64,000 nucleotides of DNA. Source: Deltaproteobacteria bacterium (GTDB lineage Bacteria > UBA10199 > JADFYH01). The notes below the pieces were generated by a model. The model made no database searches. It was not told the DNA's origin and saw only the letters and a program-made list of their open reading frames with translations. Positions 8,605-16,682 of this stretch are shown here, piece after piece. The stretch covers positions 1 to 64,000 of the forward strand of contig JADFYH010000013.1 of the NCBI GenBank assembly GCA_015233135.1. Reading direction: 5' to 3'. Every line of letters begins with the position of its first letter. Position 1 is the first letter of the stretch. The position numbers and the translations under genes are program-made.

Positions 8605-9579
8605 ATGAGACATCAGCCCTCCCTCTTGCTTGGAATTTATCAAGCCCTCAAAAGAACAAGGGTGCTTGAAGATCAAATCTATTATCTCTACCATCATCAA
8701 AATCCAGAAAAGCCTCTCATTATCGGTAAAGGCTATTTGTCTACGGGACAAGAAGCCATTTCGGTAGCTTCCGCTTTTGCCCTACAGCCTCAGGATTGGG
8801 CCGCTCCTTCCCATCGGGATATGGGTTTGCATTTGGCTCGAGGCATCACCTTCAAAGAAATCTTTGCCCAATATTTTTGTCGGACCACGGGCTTAACTCG
8901 AGGGCGGGACAGTAATGTCCATTTTGGTTCTGCGGAACGAAAGATTGTGGGTTTTATCAGTCACATGGGGGCCGCTTTGCCCATTGCGAATGGTTTGGCT
9001 TGGGCTGCCAAGTACAAAAAAGAAGATTATGCCGTCGTGACAATGTTTGGTGATGGGGCCTCCAGTCAGGGCTGTGTACATGAAGCCATGAATTATGCTG
9101 CGGTGTTCAAACTTCCCGTCGTCTTTGTCTGTAATTTTAATCGTTGGGCGATTTCCACTCCGGTGAAAGATCAAATGGCCATTGAAAATCTTGCTACGCG
9201 TGCGGCGGGTTATGGTTTTGAAGGTATTACGATCGATGGCAATGAGGTGCTCCAAGTTTACGAAACGGTCAAAGCCGCTTTAGACAAGGCCCGTAGCGGA
9301 GGGGGGCCCACATTGGTGGAATGCAAGACTTTTCGAATGGGGGGACATGGTACGCATGACCCTTCGCCGTATATTCCTCAACAAGAGAAAGATTATTGGA
9401 AGATGCGAGATCCCGTTTTGCTCCTAAGAAAGTTTTTGGAAGAAAAGCAGCTTTGGGATGAAGAAAAAGAACAGGTCTTAATCGCAGGCATCGATCAGGA
9501 ATTGCATGAAGCCATTCGCTGGGCGGCTGAGCAGCCGGTGCCAGAGGCTAGGTCGGTGTTGGAGGGAGTGTTTACTTAA
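8605..9579 (+). CDS. 2-oxoacid dehydrogenase E1 component, alpha subunit
   Basis: This is the thiamine-diphosphate-binding alpha subunit of a heterotetrameric E1, which decarboxylates a 2-oxoacid. The 324-residue protein has the ThDP motif GDGASSQG at ~149-156 ending near FVCNFNRWAIS, the SHRDMG active-site segment (~69-74) and GHGTHDPSPY, which corresponds to the phosphorylation-loop region. The substrate could be pyruvate, acetoin or branched-chain oxoacids. The gene order E1 alpha, E1 beta, E2 with separate E1 subunits fits any of these. It starts the cluster after a 188-bp divergent intergenic region. Confidence 0.9.
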   Translation: MRHQPSLLLGIYQALKRTRVLEDQIYYLYHHQNPEKPLIIGKGYLSTGQEAISVASAFALQPQDWAAPSHRDMGLHLARGITFKEIFAQYFCRTTGLTRGRDSNVHFGSAERKIVGFISHMGAALPIANGLAWAAKYKKEDYAVVTMFGDGASSQGCVHEAMNYAAVFKLPVVFVCNFNRWAISTPVKDQMAIENLATRAAGYGFEGITIDGNEVLQVYETVKAALDKARSGGGPTLVECKTFRMGGHGTHDPSPYIPQQEKDYWKMRDPVLLLRKFLEEKQLWDEEKEQVLIAGIDQELHEAIRWAAEQPVPEARSVLEGVFT

Positions 9580-9581
9580 AA

Positions 9582-9678
9582 TCCCTCCCCTTAAGCTAAG
9601 GGGAGGTTAGGAGGGGTTATGTCCATTGGATCCAATTGCCATAACGCCCCCTGACCCCCTCTTAGCTTAAGAGGGGGT
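9582..9678. repeat. Palindromic element between E1 alpha and E1 beta (MITE-like)
   Basis: About 97 bases form an imperfect inverted repeat with ~47-base arms around the centre ATTGGATCCAAT. Each arm carries its own small hairpin, CCCTTAAGCTAAGGG on the left and CCCTCTTAGCTTAAGAGGG on the right, and then GGTTATG / CATAACG. It fills nearly the whole E1 alpha-E1 beta gap. It should form a stable RNA structure in the message and might set the ratio of the two subunits. A half-copy follows E1 beta at 10662-10703. Confidence 0.85.
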
Positions 9679-9685
9679 AAAATAA

Positions 9686-10660
9686 ATGCCTATTCTTAGC
9701 TACGGAGAATCCATTCGATCTGCCCTTGCGAGCGAAATGCGACTCGATGAGCGCGTGTATGTGTTTGGCGAAGACATGGCCGGTTATGGAGGTGTGTTTG
9801 GAGTCACCCAAAAACTACTGGAAGAATTTGGCAATACGCGCGTGCGCAATACGCCTTTGTCCGAGGCAGCCATCATGGGAGAGGCGATAGGGGCGGCTTT
9901 GGCGGGGCTCCGACCCGTGCCGGAAATTCAATTTTCAGATTTTATGACCACGGCCTTTAGTCAGATAATCGATGCAGCAGCCAGCTATCATTACCGATTC
10001 AACACCTCGCTTCCCTTGACGCTACGGGCACCGCATGGTGGAGGCATGCGTATTGGAAATTTTCATTCCAAATGTCCGGAGGCCTATTATTTTCATACAC
10101 CCGGGTTAAAAATCGTCTGCCCTTCCACCCCTTATGAGGCCAAAGGCTTGCTGATTGCGGCGATTCGTGATCCCGACCCGGTGATTTATTTTGAAGAGAA
10201 AAAACTCTATTGGGAAATCAAGGGCGAAGTGCCCGAAGAGGCCTACGAGCTCCCTTTGGGCAAGGCCGACCTCAAACGAGAAGGAAAAGATATCACCCTC
10301 GTCACCTACGGAAGCATGGTGCATCTGGCTTTGAAGGCCGCCCAAGTATTGGAGAAAGAAAAGATTGAACTCGAAGTGCTGGATCTGCGCAGTCTGACTC
10401 CGCTGGATGAAGCAGCGCTGTTTCAATCCTTCAAAAAAACGAATCGGGTCATCGTGCTGCACGAGGCCGTTCAGCGGGGTGGCATTGGCGGAGAACTGGT
10501 GAGCCTTATCGTCGAAAAATGCTTTGATGATCTGGCTGCGCCCCCTTTGAGAATTGCGTCAAAGTTTTGTCCCGTGCCCGTGGCGCCTACTTTGGAGGAT
10601 GCCTATCTCCCTAGCCTTCAGGATATTCTGGAGGGGGCGAGAGGGTTAATGAGATATTAA
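9686..10660 (+). CDS. 2-oxoacid dehydrogenase E1 component, beta subunit
   Basis: The beta subunit completes the ThDP site and holds the transketolase pyrimidine-binding and C-terminal domains. The 324-residue product shows the family landmarks VFGEDMAGYGGVFGVT, the RVRNTPLSEAAIMG block with the catalytic glutamate, FSDFMTTAFSQI, RAPHGGGMRIGNFHS, and LRSLTPLD in the C-terminal domain. The start at 9686 lies directly after the palindromic element, whose right arm ends within ~8 bases of the ATG, so ribosome access may depend on that structure. Confidence 0.92.
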   Translation: MPILSYGESIRSALASEMRLDERVYVFGEDMAGYGGVFGVTQKLLEEFGNTRVRNTPLSEAAIMGEAIGAALAGLRPVPEIQFSDFMTTAFSQIIDAAASYHYRFNTSLPLTLRAPHGGGMRIGNFHSKCPEAYYFHTPGLKIVCPSTPYEAKGLLIAAIRDPDPVIYFEEKKLYWEIKGEVPEEAYELPLGKADLKREGKDITLVTYGSMVHLALKAAQVLEKEKIELEVLDLRSLTPLDEAALFQSFKKTNRVIVLHEAVQRGGIGGELVSLIVEKCFDDLAAPPLRIASKFCPVPVAPTLEDAYLPSLQDILEGARGLMRY

Positions 10661-10661
10661 A

Positions 10662-10703
10662 CATAACTCACCCCAACCCTCTCTTACCTTAAGAGAGGGA
10701 GAT
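10662..10703. repeat. Half-copy of the dehydrogenase-cluster palindrome
   Basis: The segment from CATAACTCACCCC to the hairpin CCCTCTCTTACCTTAAGAGAGGG matches the right half of the element at 9582-9678. It lies between the E1 beta stop and the E2 start, so both gaps of this operon carry the same element family. Confidence 0.75.
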
Positions 10704-10724
10704 CAAGGTGTCTTACGAAATTTT

Positions 10725-12005
10725 ATGCAACTCTACCTCACCCTACCCAAACCTGGTGAAACCATCCGCGAAGGGCTTATTATTCAGTGGCTCAAAAAAG
10801 AGGGCGAATTTGTGAATGAGAAAGAGCCTTTGGTGGAACTGGAAACCGAAAAGGCGGTGTTTACCTTTGAATCTCCTTTTCGGGGGGCGCTCAAAAAAAT
10901 TCTGGTTTCCGCTAATGAAAACACTCCCGTGGGAACCAAGATTGCCTTGTTTGAGGTGAATGCCGAAGATGGAGCGAAGTATGAGATGTTGGGAGTGGGG
11001 ATTGTGAGGGGGGAGGGGAGGGAAGAGGGAAGAGGGGAGAGGGAAGAAGGGGAAAGGAAGAGGCCCGAGGAAAGTAGGGCCGAGAAGGGAGAAGAAGTTC
11101 CCCTCTCCTTGGGGAGAGGGCAGGGTGAGGGGGGCCTGCATTCGGAGTTGTTATCCCCCTACCTCCGAAAACTCATTCAAGAAAATCATCTGAGTGAAGA
11201 AGAAGTTTCCAAAATTCCTCACAGCGGTTTTGAAGGAAGATTGAGTAAAGAAGATGTGTTGAAATATTTATCCCCCAAACCGCCTCACTCTTCACTCTTC
11301 ACACTTCACGTCCTCAGCCCCATCCGCCAACGCATTGCAAAACACCTTACCGAATCCATCCACGAAATTCCGCAGGCCGCTACCTCGGTGGAGGTCGATT
11401 TGACTGCAATCATGGAATTTCGAAAACTCAAGTCCGAAGAGTTTAAAAAAAACCAAGGTTTTAGTCTAAGCCCCTTTTTATTCTTTGCCTGGGCGGTGAA
11501 GGACTTACTTCAAAAACTTCCCCGCTGGAATAGCCACTTGATTCAAGAAAATGCCTCACTAAAAATCAAACAATTTCACCGTATTAATCTAAGTTTTGCC
11601 GCTTCCACCCCTCAAGGTTTGATGACACCGGTATTACAGAACGCACAGAATTTAAGCTTCCTTCAGCTGGCTCAAGGCATCAAGGCCTTGGAAGAAAAAG
11701 CGAGATTAGGTCAATTGAGCGTTGATGAGCTTTCGGGTGGAACTTTTCTCATGAATAATCCCGGTGCCTTGGGAGGAAACCGATCCCATCAACTTTTACC
11801 CAAACCTCTGGTAGGAATTGTGGCGCTGAATAAAATCCAAAAAAGGCCTTGGGTACTGGACGAAGGAATTCATATCCGCGAAATCAGCACCTTAGACCTA
11901 AGCTTCGATCATCGGGTTTTTGATGGGGCAGAGGCCATTCAATTGATTGAGGCTTTGAAAGGGTATTTGGAAAATTTTCCATTCGATCTGGTGGAAAGTT
12001 ATTAA
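10725..12005 (+). CDS. 2-oxoacid dehydrogenase E2 (dihydrolipoamide acyltransferase)
   Basis: E2 is the core acyltransferase of the complex. The 426-residue protein has one lipoyl domain (1-80) with lipoyl-lysine K43 in ETEKAVF, a peripheral-subunit-binding domain (~142-182, SPYLRKLI to LSKEDVLKYL) and a catalytic domain (~197-426) ending in the DHRVFDG motif at 395-401. The first linker (~95-138) is unusual: a run of Arg, Glu and Gly encoded by purine-only DNA, followed by VPLSLGRGQGEGG, which is a translated palindromic element. E3 is not nearby, so a dihydrolipoamide dehydrogenase must be encoded elsewhere. Confidence 0.92.
   Translation: MQLYLTLPKPGETIREGLIIQWLKKEGEFVNEKEPLVELETEKAVFTFESPFRGALKKILVSANENTPVGTKIALFEVNAEDGAKYEMLGVGIVRGEGREEGRGEREEGERKRPEESRAEKGEEVPLSLGRGQGEGGLHSELLSPYLRKLIQENHLSEEEVSKIPHSGFEGRLSKEDVLKYLSPKPPHSSLFTLHVLSPIRQRIAKHLTESIHEIPQAATSVEVDLTAIMEFRKLKSEEFKKNQGFSLSPFLFFAWAVKDLLQKLPRWNSHLIQENASLKIKQFHRINLSFAASTPQGLMTPVLQNAQNLSFLQLAQGIKALEEKARLGQLSVDELSGGTFLMNNPGALGGNRSHQLLPKPLVGIVALNKIQKRPWVLDEGIHIREISTLDLSFDHRVFDGAEAIQLIEALKGYLENFPFDLVESY
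11098..11134. repeat. GC-rich palindromic element inside the E2 linker
   Basis: CCCCTCTCCTTGGGGAGAGGG followed by CAGGGTGAGGGGGG matches the order seen at 4099-4155. It is translated in frame as residues ~125-137 of E2, between the lipoyl and subunit-binding domains, where flexible sequence is tolerated. The purine-only stretch upstream (11007-11060) is low-complexity and may have grown beside it. Confidence 0.8.
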
Positions 12006-12044
12006 TTTGCTGATTTCGGGGTTAGCGTCTCTTATAAGCAGATT

Positions 12045-12356
12045 TTAAGTACCCAATTTTTTTTTGAGCTCCCCACGTTCCAACATCTCGGTCACGATGT
12101 CGCAACCACCTATGAATTCTCCATTGATGAAAACTTGAGGAAGGGTGGGCCAATTGGTGAACTCTTTGATGCCTTGCCGGATATTCGGATCGGCCATGAC
12201 GTTAATTCCCTCAATTTTCTGGGCCCCAGCTTCCCGCAAGGCCCTTATCGATTGGGCTGAAAAGCCGCACATTGGGGACTCGGGTGTGCCCTTCATGAAG
12301 ACCACTACTTTGTTATTTTGGATCACGTTTTGGATTTGGGTTTGGATATCGGACAT
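12045..12356 (-). CDS. grxD: Monothiol glutaredoxin Grx4
   Basis: The 103-residue protein has the CGFS active site in SPMCGFSAQSI, the WPTLPQVFINGEFIGGCDI block that binds glutathione, and the family length. Monothiol glutaredoxins of this type hold a [2Fe-2S] cluster, often as a heterodimer with a BolA protein, and deliver it to target enzymes. The bolA homologue lies immediately upstream with a 14-base gap, which supports this pairing. A good ribosome site, AAGGAG, precedes the ATG by 8 bases. Confidence 0.93.
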   Translation of the reverse strand: MSDIQTQIQNVIQNNKVVVFMKGTPESPMCGFSAQSIRALREAGAQKIEGINVMADPNIRQGIKEFTNWPTLPQVFINGEFIGGCDIVTEMLERGELKKKLGT

Positions 12357-12370
12357 AAATAAATCTCCTT

Positions 12371-12619
12371 TTATTTTTTATTCCACTGGTCTGGGGTAAA
12401 GGTTTTTAAAGCTAAGGCATGGAGCTGATCTTTAAACACGTCCTGAAGAGCGCCATTTACGAGCTGATGTTGCTGCAGTAAGCTTTTACCGACAAACAGT
12501 TCGGAAATAACCGTGGCTTGTAGATGATCGCCATCTCCCACTAAATCCACCACTTGAACTTGGGAGCCAGGCAAGGCCATTTCTATTTTCTTTTGTAGCT
12601 CCTGAAGATCCATGGGCAT
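12371..12619 (-). CDS. BolA-family protein
   Basis: The 82-residue product has the BolA fold signature: VQVVDLVGDGDHLQATVISELF, then LLQQHQLVNGALQDVF with the conserved histidine, and a C-terminal LHALALKTFTPDQW. It is probably the BolA partner of the glutaredoxin encoded next to it, acting in iron-sulfur trafficking. A GGAAGG site lies 7 bases before the first ATG. The pair is convergent with E2 and divergent from the Rieske gene. Confidence 0.9.
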   Translation of the reverse strand: MPMDLQELQKKIEMALPGSQVQVVDLVGDGDHLQATVISELFVGKSLLQQHQLVNGALQDVFKDQLHALALKTFTPDQWNKK

Positions 12620-12702
12620 TAAAGAGCCTTCCTTTCTTTTTTAAAAATGAGTATGACAGTCTCTCCTATCGATTTTAAATCCATGCCGTCAAGAGGCTTA
12701 CT

Positions 12703-13176
12703 ATGCAGGATAAAAAGCAGAACAAAGATGCCCAATTCAATGCCCTGGAGGGGCATGCCGGATTTGGGGTGGACTATATTCCAAAATCTAAACGTAGCCC
12801 TGTCGTGGACGGAAAAATTTTTGCGGGCAAGGTTTCCGATTATGAAAAAGACAGGGCCAAAACTTTTCATCTCGACCGATTTACGGTCGCGGTGTTCCGC
12901 ACGGGAGATGAATTTTACGCGATTAAAGATGCCTGTCCCCATGCAGACTATCCCCTGTCTCTCGGTAAGCTGGTATCTCCCTATGTCGTGATGTGTTTTT
13001 CACACAACTGGCGCTTTGATATTCGGGATGGTCGTTGCGTCAAAATCGGTAGATGTGGGCATGTAGGCAGGGCCTTAAGAGTGAGAAATTTTCCTTTGGA
13101 AGTCATCCAGGATGAAATTTGGGTAACGGTGGAGAATCTTCCGCCTCAGGAGGAGGTGGCGGAACCGGAGGGGTAG
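12703..13176 (+). CDS. Rieske [2Fe-2S] protein (ferredoxin-type)
   Basis: The 157-residue protein carries one Rieske domain at ~35-145. The cluster ligands are visible as C78-P-H80 and C98-F-S-H101, followed by W and a C-terminal strand IWVTVENL. It resembles the small subunit of nitrite reductases or ring-hydroxylating dioxygenase ferredoxins and lacks a membrane anchor or twin-arginine signal, so it is a soluble electron carrier. No partner oxygenase or reductase is adjacent. Its position beside grx4-bolA may reflect iron-sulfur biology rather than a pathway. Confidence 0.88.
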   Translation: MQDKKQNKDAQFNALEGHAGFGVDYIPKSKRSPVVDGKIFAGKVSDYEKDRAKTFHLDRFTVAVFRTGDEFYAIKDACPHADYPLSLGKLVSPYVVMCFSHNWRFDIRDGRCVKIGRCGHVGRALRVRNFPLEVIQDEIWVTVENLPPQEEVAEPEG

Positions 13177-13264
13177 CCCAGGTCCATTTTTCGAACCCTT
13201 GTTTGAAATTCAAACCACTTTTTCACACCCTGCGTCAAAAAACCTTTAAATTTCCTCCTTTTCT

Positions 13265-13283
13265 CACTGGCATGATTCCTGTA
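13265..13283 (+). promoter_or_regulatory. Weak -24/-12-like site before the twin-FHA activator
   Basis: CTGGCATGATTCCTGTA has a good -24 half (TGGCA) and the right 12-base spacing, but the -12 half has GT where sigma-54 promoters nearly always have GC. It lies ~50 bases before the start codon at 13333. I list it as a possibility only. Confidence 0.2.
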
Positions 13284-13332
13284 TTTGTTGTTAGGCCTAG
13301 ACTAACCTCAACTTTTTTTCGAAGGATTTTTT

Positions 13333-14961
13333 ATGCCCGAACTTATTTTTTCTAAAGGTGGACAATCCCTTTTACGCTTTCCTTTAGACTCGACAAGCAC
13401 TCGGATAGGACGAAGCGGCGACTGCGAAATTACACTGACAGAAGACCAAATCTCTCGTGAACAAATCGCCATTTATTTTGTGGAAGGCATTTATCTTTTG
13501 AAGAATATTGGCAAAGCCCCTCTTTATTACGATTCCAAACCCATACAATCTAAGCCTCTCAAGCCCAGCGACCGCTTTCATTTATTCGATTGGGAGATTT
13601 TATTTTCAACTGAAAATACCGAAGAAAATTTCGATGAGACCTATGTGTCGGTGGCGGGAGAGGGCACTCAGGTGATGGAACTCGCACAGGCCAATGGCAA
13701 ATGCATTTCCTCTTTCTTTGAATTTTTGATTCAAGAACCTGGAAAAAATTCCAGAACTTTCCGTTTGAGTCAAGAGGTTACCACAGTCGGTAAAAAACGT
13801 TCTTGCGATTTGCTGCTCGAAGATTCTTTTTGCTCGGAAGTGCACGCAAAAATTATTCTGCGTCAGGGAAAGATCCGTGTTTTGGATTTGGGTTCAACGA
13901 ATGGAACTTTTATCAACGGTGTGAAAATAAAAGAAGCAGAACTCGAAGACGATGCACGCTTGAAGCTAGGCCAAACGGAGCTTTCGCTCAATCAAGTGCT
14001 CAAAGAAGAAAAAATCAGGCCTTTGGAAGTTTCGTCTTTTGGTCCCATGGTTGGGAAATCCAACGCCATGCGAGAGCTTTACGCCATGATTCAGCGCGTG
14101 GCGGCCACCGAGGCTACGGCCTGTGTACTGGGAGAAACCGGGGTTGGAAAGGAGTTGGTAGCAAGGGCCGTTCACGATTTGTCGGGGCGTCGCCTGAAAC
14201 CTTTTGTCGCCCTCAACTGTGGCGCTATTTCCCGCGAGCTGATTGAAAGTGAGCTTTTTGGACATGAAAAGGGCTCCTTTACTGGGGCGCAACAACAACA
14301 CCACGGCGTTTTCGAACAGGCCAATGGCGGCACTTTATTTTTGGATGAAATGGGTGAACTCCCTCTCCATTTACAACCTTCCCTGCTTCGAGTGTTAGAA
14401 ACGGGCAAGATCCGCCGCGTGGGCGGAACCCAGGAAATTCCGGTGAATGTTCGCATCGTCTGCGCCACCCATCGAGATTTGACTCAAGCGGTGAGGGAAG
14501 GAAGATTTAGGGAAGATTTATTTTTTCGTTTGTATGTTTTTCCTTTGCTGATTCCTGCTCTACGCGAACGACGCGAAGACATTTCTCTCATTGCCGCCCA
14601 CTTTGTCAAACAGATGTCTCCTCCTGGAAAATCCCTACAACTCGCTGCCTCAGCGAATTCGTTTTTAGAAATCCAAAATTGGCCAGGGAATGTACGAGAA
14701 CTTAAAAATGTAATCCAACGCGCTGTGGTTTTATGTGCGGGAGATCTGATTCAGGCAGAAGACCTCAAATCTTTTGGCTTCGCCTCGGCTACTTCTTCCT
14801 CGAATCCTGTTCCCAGCTCTGCCAGTCTGCAGGAAATGGAGAAACAAGCCATACTTCGAGAGCTAAAAAGCAATGGCAATAATAGAACGGCAGCTGCTCG
14901 AGCCTTGGGAATAGCGAAGTCTACTCTGTATGAAAAGTTGAGATTGTATGAGATTTCTTGA
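13333..14961 (+). CDS. Sigma-54-dependent transcription activator with two FHA domains
   Basis: The 542-residue protein has two N-terminal FHA domains (about 12-90 with [11 protein letters not shown] and ISREQ; about 140-222 with [18 protein letters not shown] and STNGTFING), an AAA+ sigma-54 interaction domain (about 238-470; Walker A GETGVGKE at 267-274) and a Fis-type helix-turn-helix at the C-terminus ([19 protein letters not shown]). There is no receiver domain. FHA domains bind phosphothreonine, so the input is probably a Ser/Thr kinase. The sigma-54 contact loop is GSFTGA (314-319) rather than GAFTGA. The second FHA keeps the key Ser/His/Asn residues, while the first looks weaker. Targets are unknown. 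Its 3' end overlaps that of the RuBisCO-like gene by 41 bases. Confidence 0.93.
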   Translation: MPELIFSKGGQSLLRFPLDSTSTRIGRSGDCEITLTEDQISREQIAIYFVEGIYLLKNIGKAPLYYDSKPIQSKPLKPSDRFHLFDWEILFSTENTEENFDETYVSVAGEGTQVMELAQANGKCISSFFEFLIQEPGKNSRTFRLSQEVTTVGKKRSCDLLLEDSFCSEVHAKIILRQGKIRVLDLGSTNGTFINGVKIKEAELEDDARLKLGQTELSLNQVLKEEKIRPLEVSSFGPMVGKSNAMRELYAMIQRVAATEATACVLGETGVGKELVARAVHDLSGRRLKPFVALNCGAISRELIESELFGHEKGSFTGAQQQHHGVFEQANGGTLFLDEMGELPLHLQPSLLRVLETGKIRRVGGTQEIPVNVRIVCATHRDLTQAVREGRFREDLFFRLYVFPLLIPALRERREDISLIAAHFVKQMSPPGKSLQLAASANSFLEIQNWPGNVRELKNVIQRAVVLCAGDLIQAEDLKSFGFASATSSSNPVPSSASLQEMEKQAILRELKSNGNNRTAAARALGIAKSTLYEKLRLYEIS

Positions 14962-16237
14962 AAATGGCAGGAGAAGGCCATTCTTTCAAAGCCTCATCCA
15001 AAGCCCTACAGCCGTTTTCTTTAGCCTTCTCTTCTAAAGATTTTTTTTCTATGATTGCTTCCCAGGCCTGATGTAGACTTTGCGCGCCGGCGCGGGGGCC
15101 AGCAGGATGAGAAAAAACTCCGCGACCTGGAATGAGACCAAAATCCATGTGCCCTAATTTTTGATAAATGGAAGGGAGGGTGCCCGCCCAATCACTCCCG
15201 CCGGGCACAGGAAGTGCTGCCTTTAATTTACCCCAGGGTTTTAAGCAGGCTTGAGTATTTGCAATCACCTCCTGCTCGGACGTGTGCATGCGCGGTCCAA
15301 AACCGGCAAGCACAATAATATCCGCCCCGGCAAGGCGTTGCAGCTTGGTATAAACGAGGGAGGAAATTCCAAAATTGGGCATTCGTGACAAGGCTGCCAT
15401 TCCCGTAAAATGAGACACGAGTGGAACTTTTGAATAACGTCGCAACATGCGCAGTGCCGAAGGCCCCATCCAGATGGTGTTGATCATCACCATCCCCGCC
15501 CCTTCGCGGACGGCCACATCATGCAGGCGCAGCATTTGATCGACTTCATCGGTGATGGAAGCGAGATATATTTTGGGATGACCTGTTTCCTTTTCTGCCT
15601 GTTTGCAAAGCTTGGCACAAGCGCGGGTTCTTTCCTGCAACGGCGACCAGGCCACATCCGCCAACATCTCGTCGTCTTTCGCGATATCCAAACCGCCCAT
15701 CCAGGCTTCGTAGGCAATATCCGCAAAATCTTGGGGAGCCAGGCCTATATTGGGTTTCACGACACCGATAAAAAATGGCCTCTCGTACACCTTGAGCAAA
15801 TCACGCAGCGCTTTTACCCCAAATTGAGGGCCCTCGAATTGATTCAGGAAGGAAGCGGGTGCATCAAAATCAATCCATTTGATGTAAGTAATCCCGGGAC
15901 AGTAGAAAGGACCTTCCCCCGCTGCAGCCGAAAGAATATTGGGAATTTTCGCCTCAAAGTTTTTATGCGGATGAGCCACCACCACTTCAAAAATACGTCC
16001 CCTCTCCCCTTGTGGGAGAGGGGTCAAATCAATCACCTTCGCCGCAAACTCCGGCCGATAATCCTCTTGTACCCCAGGCCTGGCCCATTGCGCGGTAGAC
16101 TGTTCACTGCAAAGCTGAGCTGCGGCAAGTTTTGGATTGATCTCTGTTTCAAATAGATAAGTGAAAGTTACATACTCATCGAGTTTGATTTTTTGGGGAT
16201 CTGCAAAAAAATGGGGGATGTCTTCTTCGGAGAGCAT
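14921..16237 (-). CDS. RuBisCO-like protein (form IV)
   Basis: The 438-residue product aligns by eye with the RuBisCO large-subunit family, closest in its C-terminal half to the form IV proteins of green sulfur bacteria ([55 protein letters not shown]). The metal-binding cluster KDDE is kept (K187, D189, E190), and K161 sits at the place of catalytic Lys175. However, Lys177 is Asn, and the loop-6 lysine is missing, so it should not fix CO2. Form IV members act on sulfur-containing sugar phosphates or are of unknown role. Residues 71-80 ([10 protein letters not shown]) are an inserted palindromic element. It is the last gene of the xseB-ispA-yjbQ run, 12 bases after yjbQ. Confidence 0.9.
   Translation of the reverse strand: MLSEEDIPHFFADPQKIKLDEYVTFTYLFETEINPKLAAAQLCSEQSTAQWARPGVQEDYRPEFAAKVIDLTPLPQGERGRIFEVVVAHPHKNFEAKIPNILSAAAGEGPFYCPGITYIKWIDFDAPASFLNQFEGPQFGVKALRDLLKVYERPFFIGVVKPNIGLAPQDFADIAYEAWMGGLDIAKDDEMLADVAWSPLQERTRACAKLCKQAEKETGHPKIYLASITDEVDQMLRLHDVAVREGAGMVMINTIWMGPSALRMLRRYSKVPLVSHFTGMAALSRMPNFGISSLVYTKLQRLAGADIIVLAGFGPRMHTSEQEVIANTQACLKPWGKLKAALPVPGGSDWAGTLPSIYQKLGHMDFGLIPGRGVFSHPAGPRAGAQSLHQAWEAIIEKKSLEEKAKENGCRALDEALKEWPSPAIFKKSHTISTFHTE
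15999..16023. repeat. Palindromic element inside the RuBisCO-like gene
   Basis: CCCCTCTCCC (15999-16008) and GGGAGAGGGG (16014-16023) form a perfect 10-bp stem with a 5-base loop. It is translated in frame as about residues 71-80 of the RuBisCO-like protein. The arm sequence is the same as in the intergenic copy at 4099 and the E2 copy at 11098. Confidence 0.85.
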
Positions 16238-16249
16238 AAAAAACCTGCA

Positions 16250-16681
16250 CTAATTTTGAAAAAAACTCAGCTGAATTTTTCTTTCCTTACGAGGGCCATC
16301 CAGCTCCACTAAAAAAATGGACTGCCAAATGCCTAATTGAATTTCCCTTTTCTTGATCACTAAGGTTTGACTGCTCGGTAACAACATCCCCAACAAATGG
16401 CTATGAGTATTGGGACGGCCGTCGATAGCGATTTTATCGTGGCGATATTCAGAGACTTGGGGAGGGGTCAAACGCTGCAAAAAATCGAGCATATCTTTTT
16501 GAAGATGTTCACAGCGCTCGTTGATTATGAGAGCACAAGTGGTATGAAGGCTGGCTAAATGCAGTAAATCACAATCTCCGCCATTACTTTCCTGAAAAAC
16601 CCACTGGACCTGGGTGCTGATATCAATGATTTGAAGCGGTTCCGTTGTTTCAAAAACCAACTCCGCATATCTTGCAGGCAT
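16250..16681 (-). CDS. YjbQ-family protein (UPF0047)
   Basis: The 143-residue protein matches the YjbQ/UPF0047 family: LLHLASLHTTCALIINE, the RHDKIAIDGRPNTHSHLLGMLLPSS segment (shown in parts here) and LGIWQSIFLVELDGPRKERK. Members are small trimeric proteins; some complement thiamine phosphate synthase mutants weakly, and the true role is unsettled. I chose the ATG at 16681, one base after the ispA stop, because the longer frame overlaps ispA and the family begins near this point. Confidence 0.85.
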   Translation of the reverse strand: MPARYAELVFETTEPLQIIDISTQVQWVFQESNGGDCDLLHLASLHTTCALIINERCEHLQKDMLDFLQRLTPPQVSEYRHDKIAIDGRPNTHSHLLGMLLPSSQTLVIKKREIQLGIWQSIFLVELDGPRKERKIQLSFFQN

Positions 16682-16682
16682 A

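Noticed and set aside
13141-13172. GGAGGAGGTGGCGGAACCGG at the end of the Rieske gene as another palindromic element
   Set aside because: It is GC-rich but has no inverted arms; it just encodes an acidic, Pro-containing tail.
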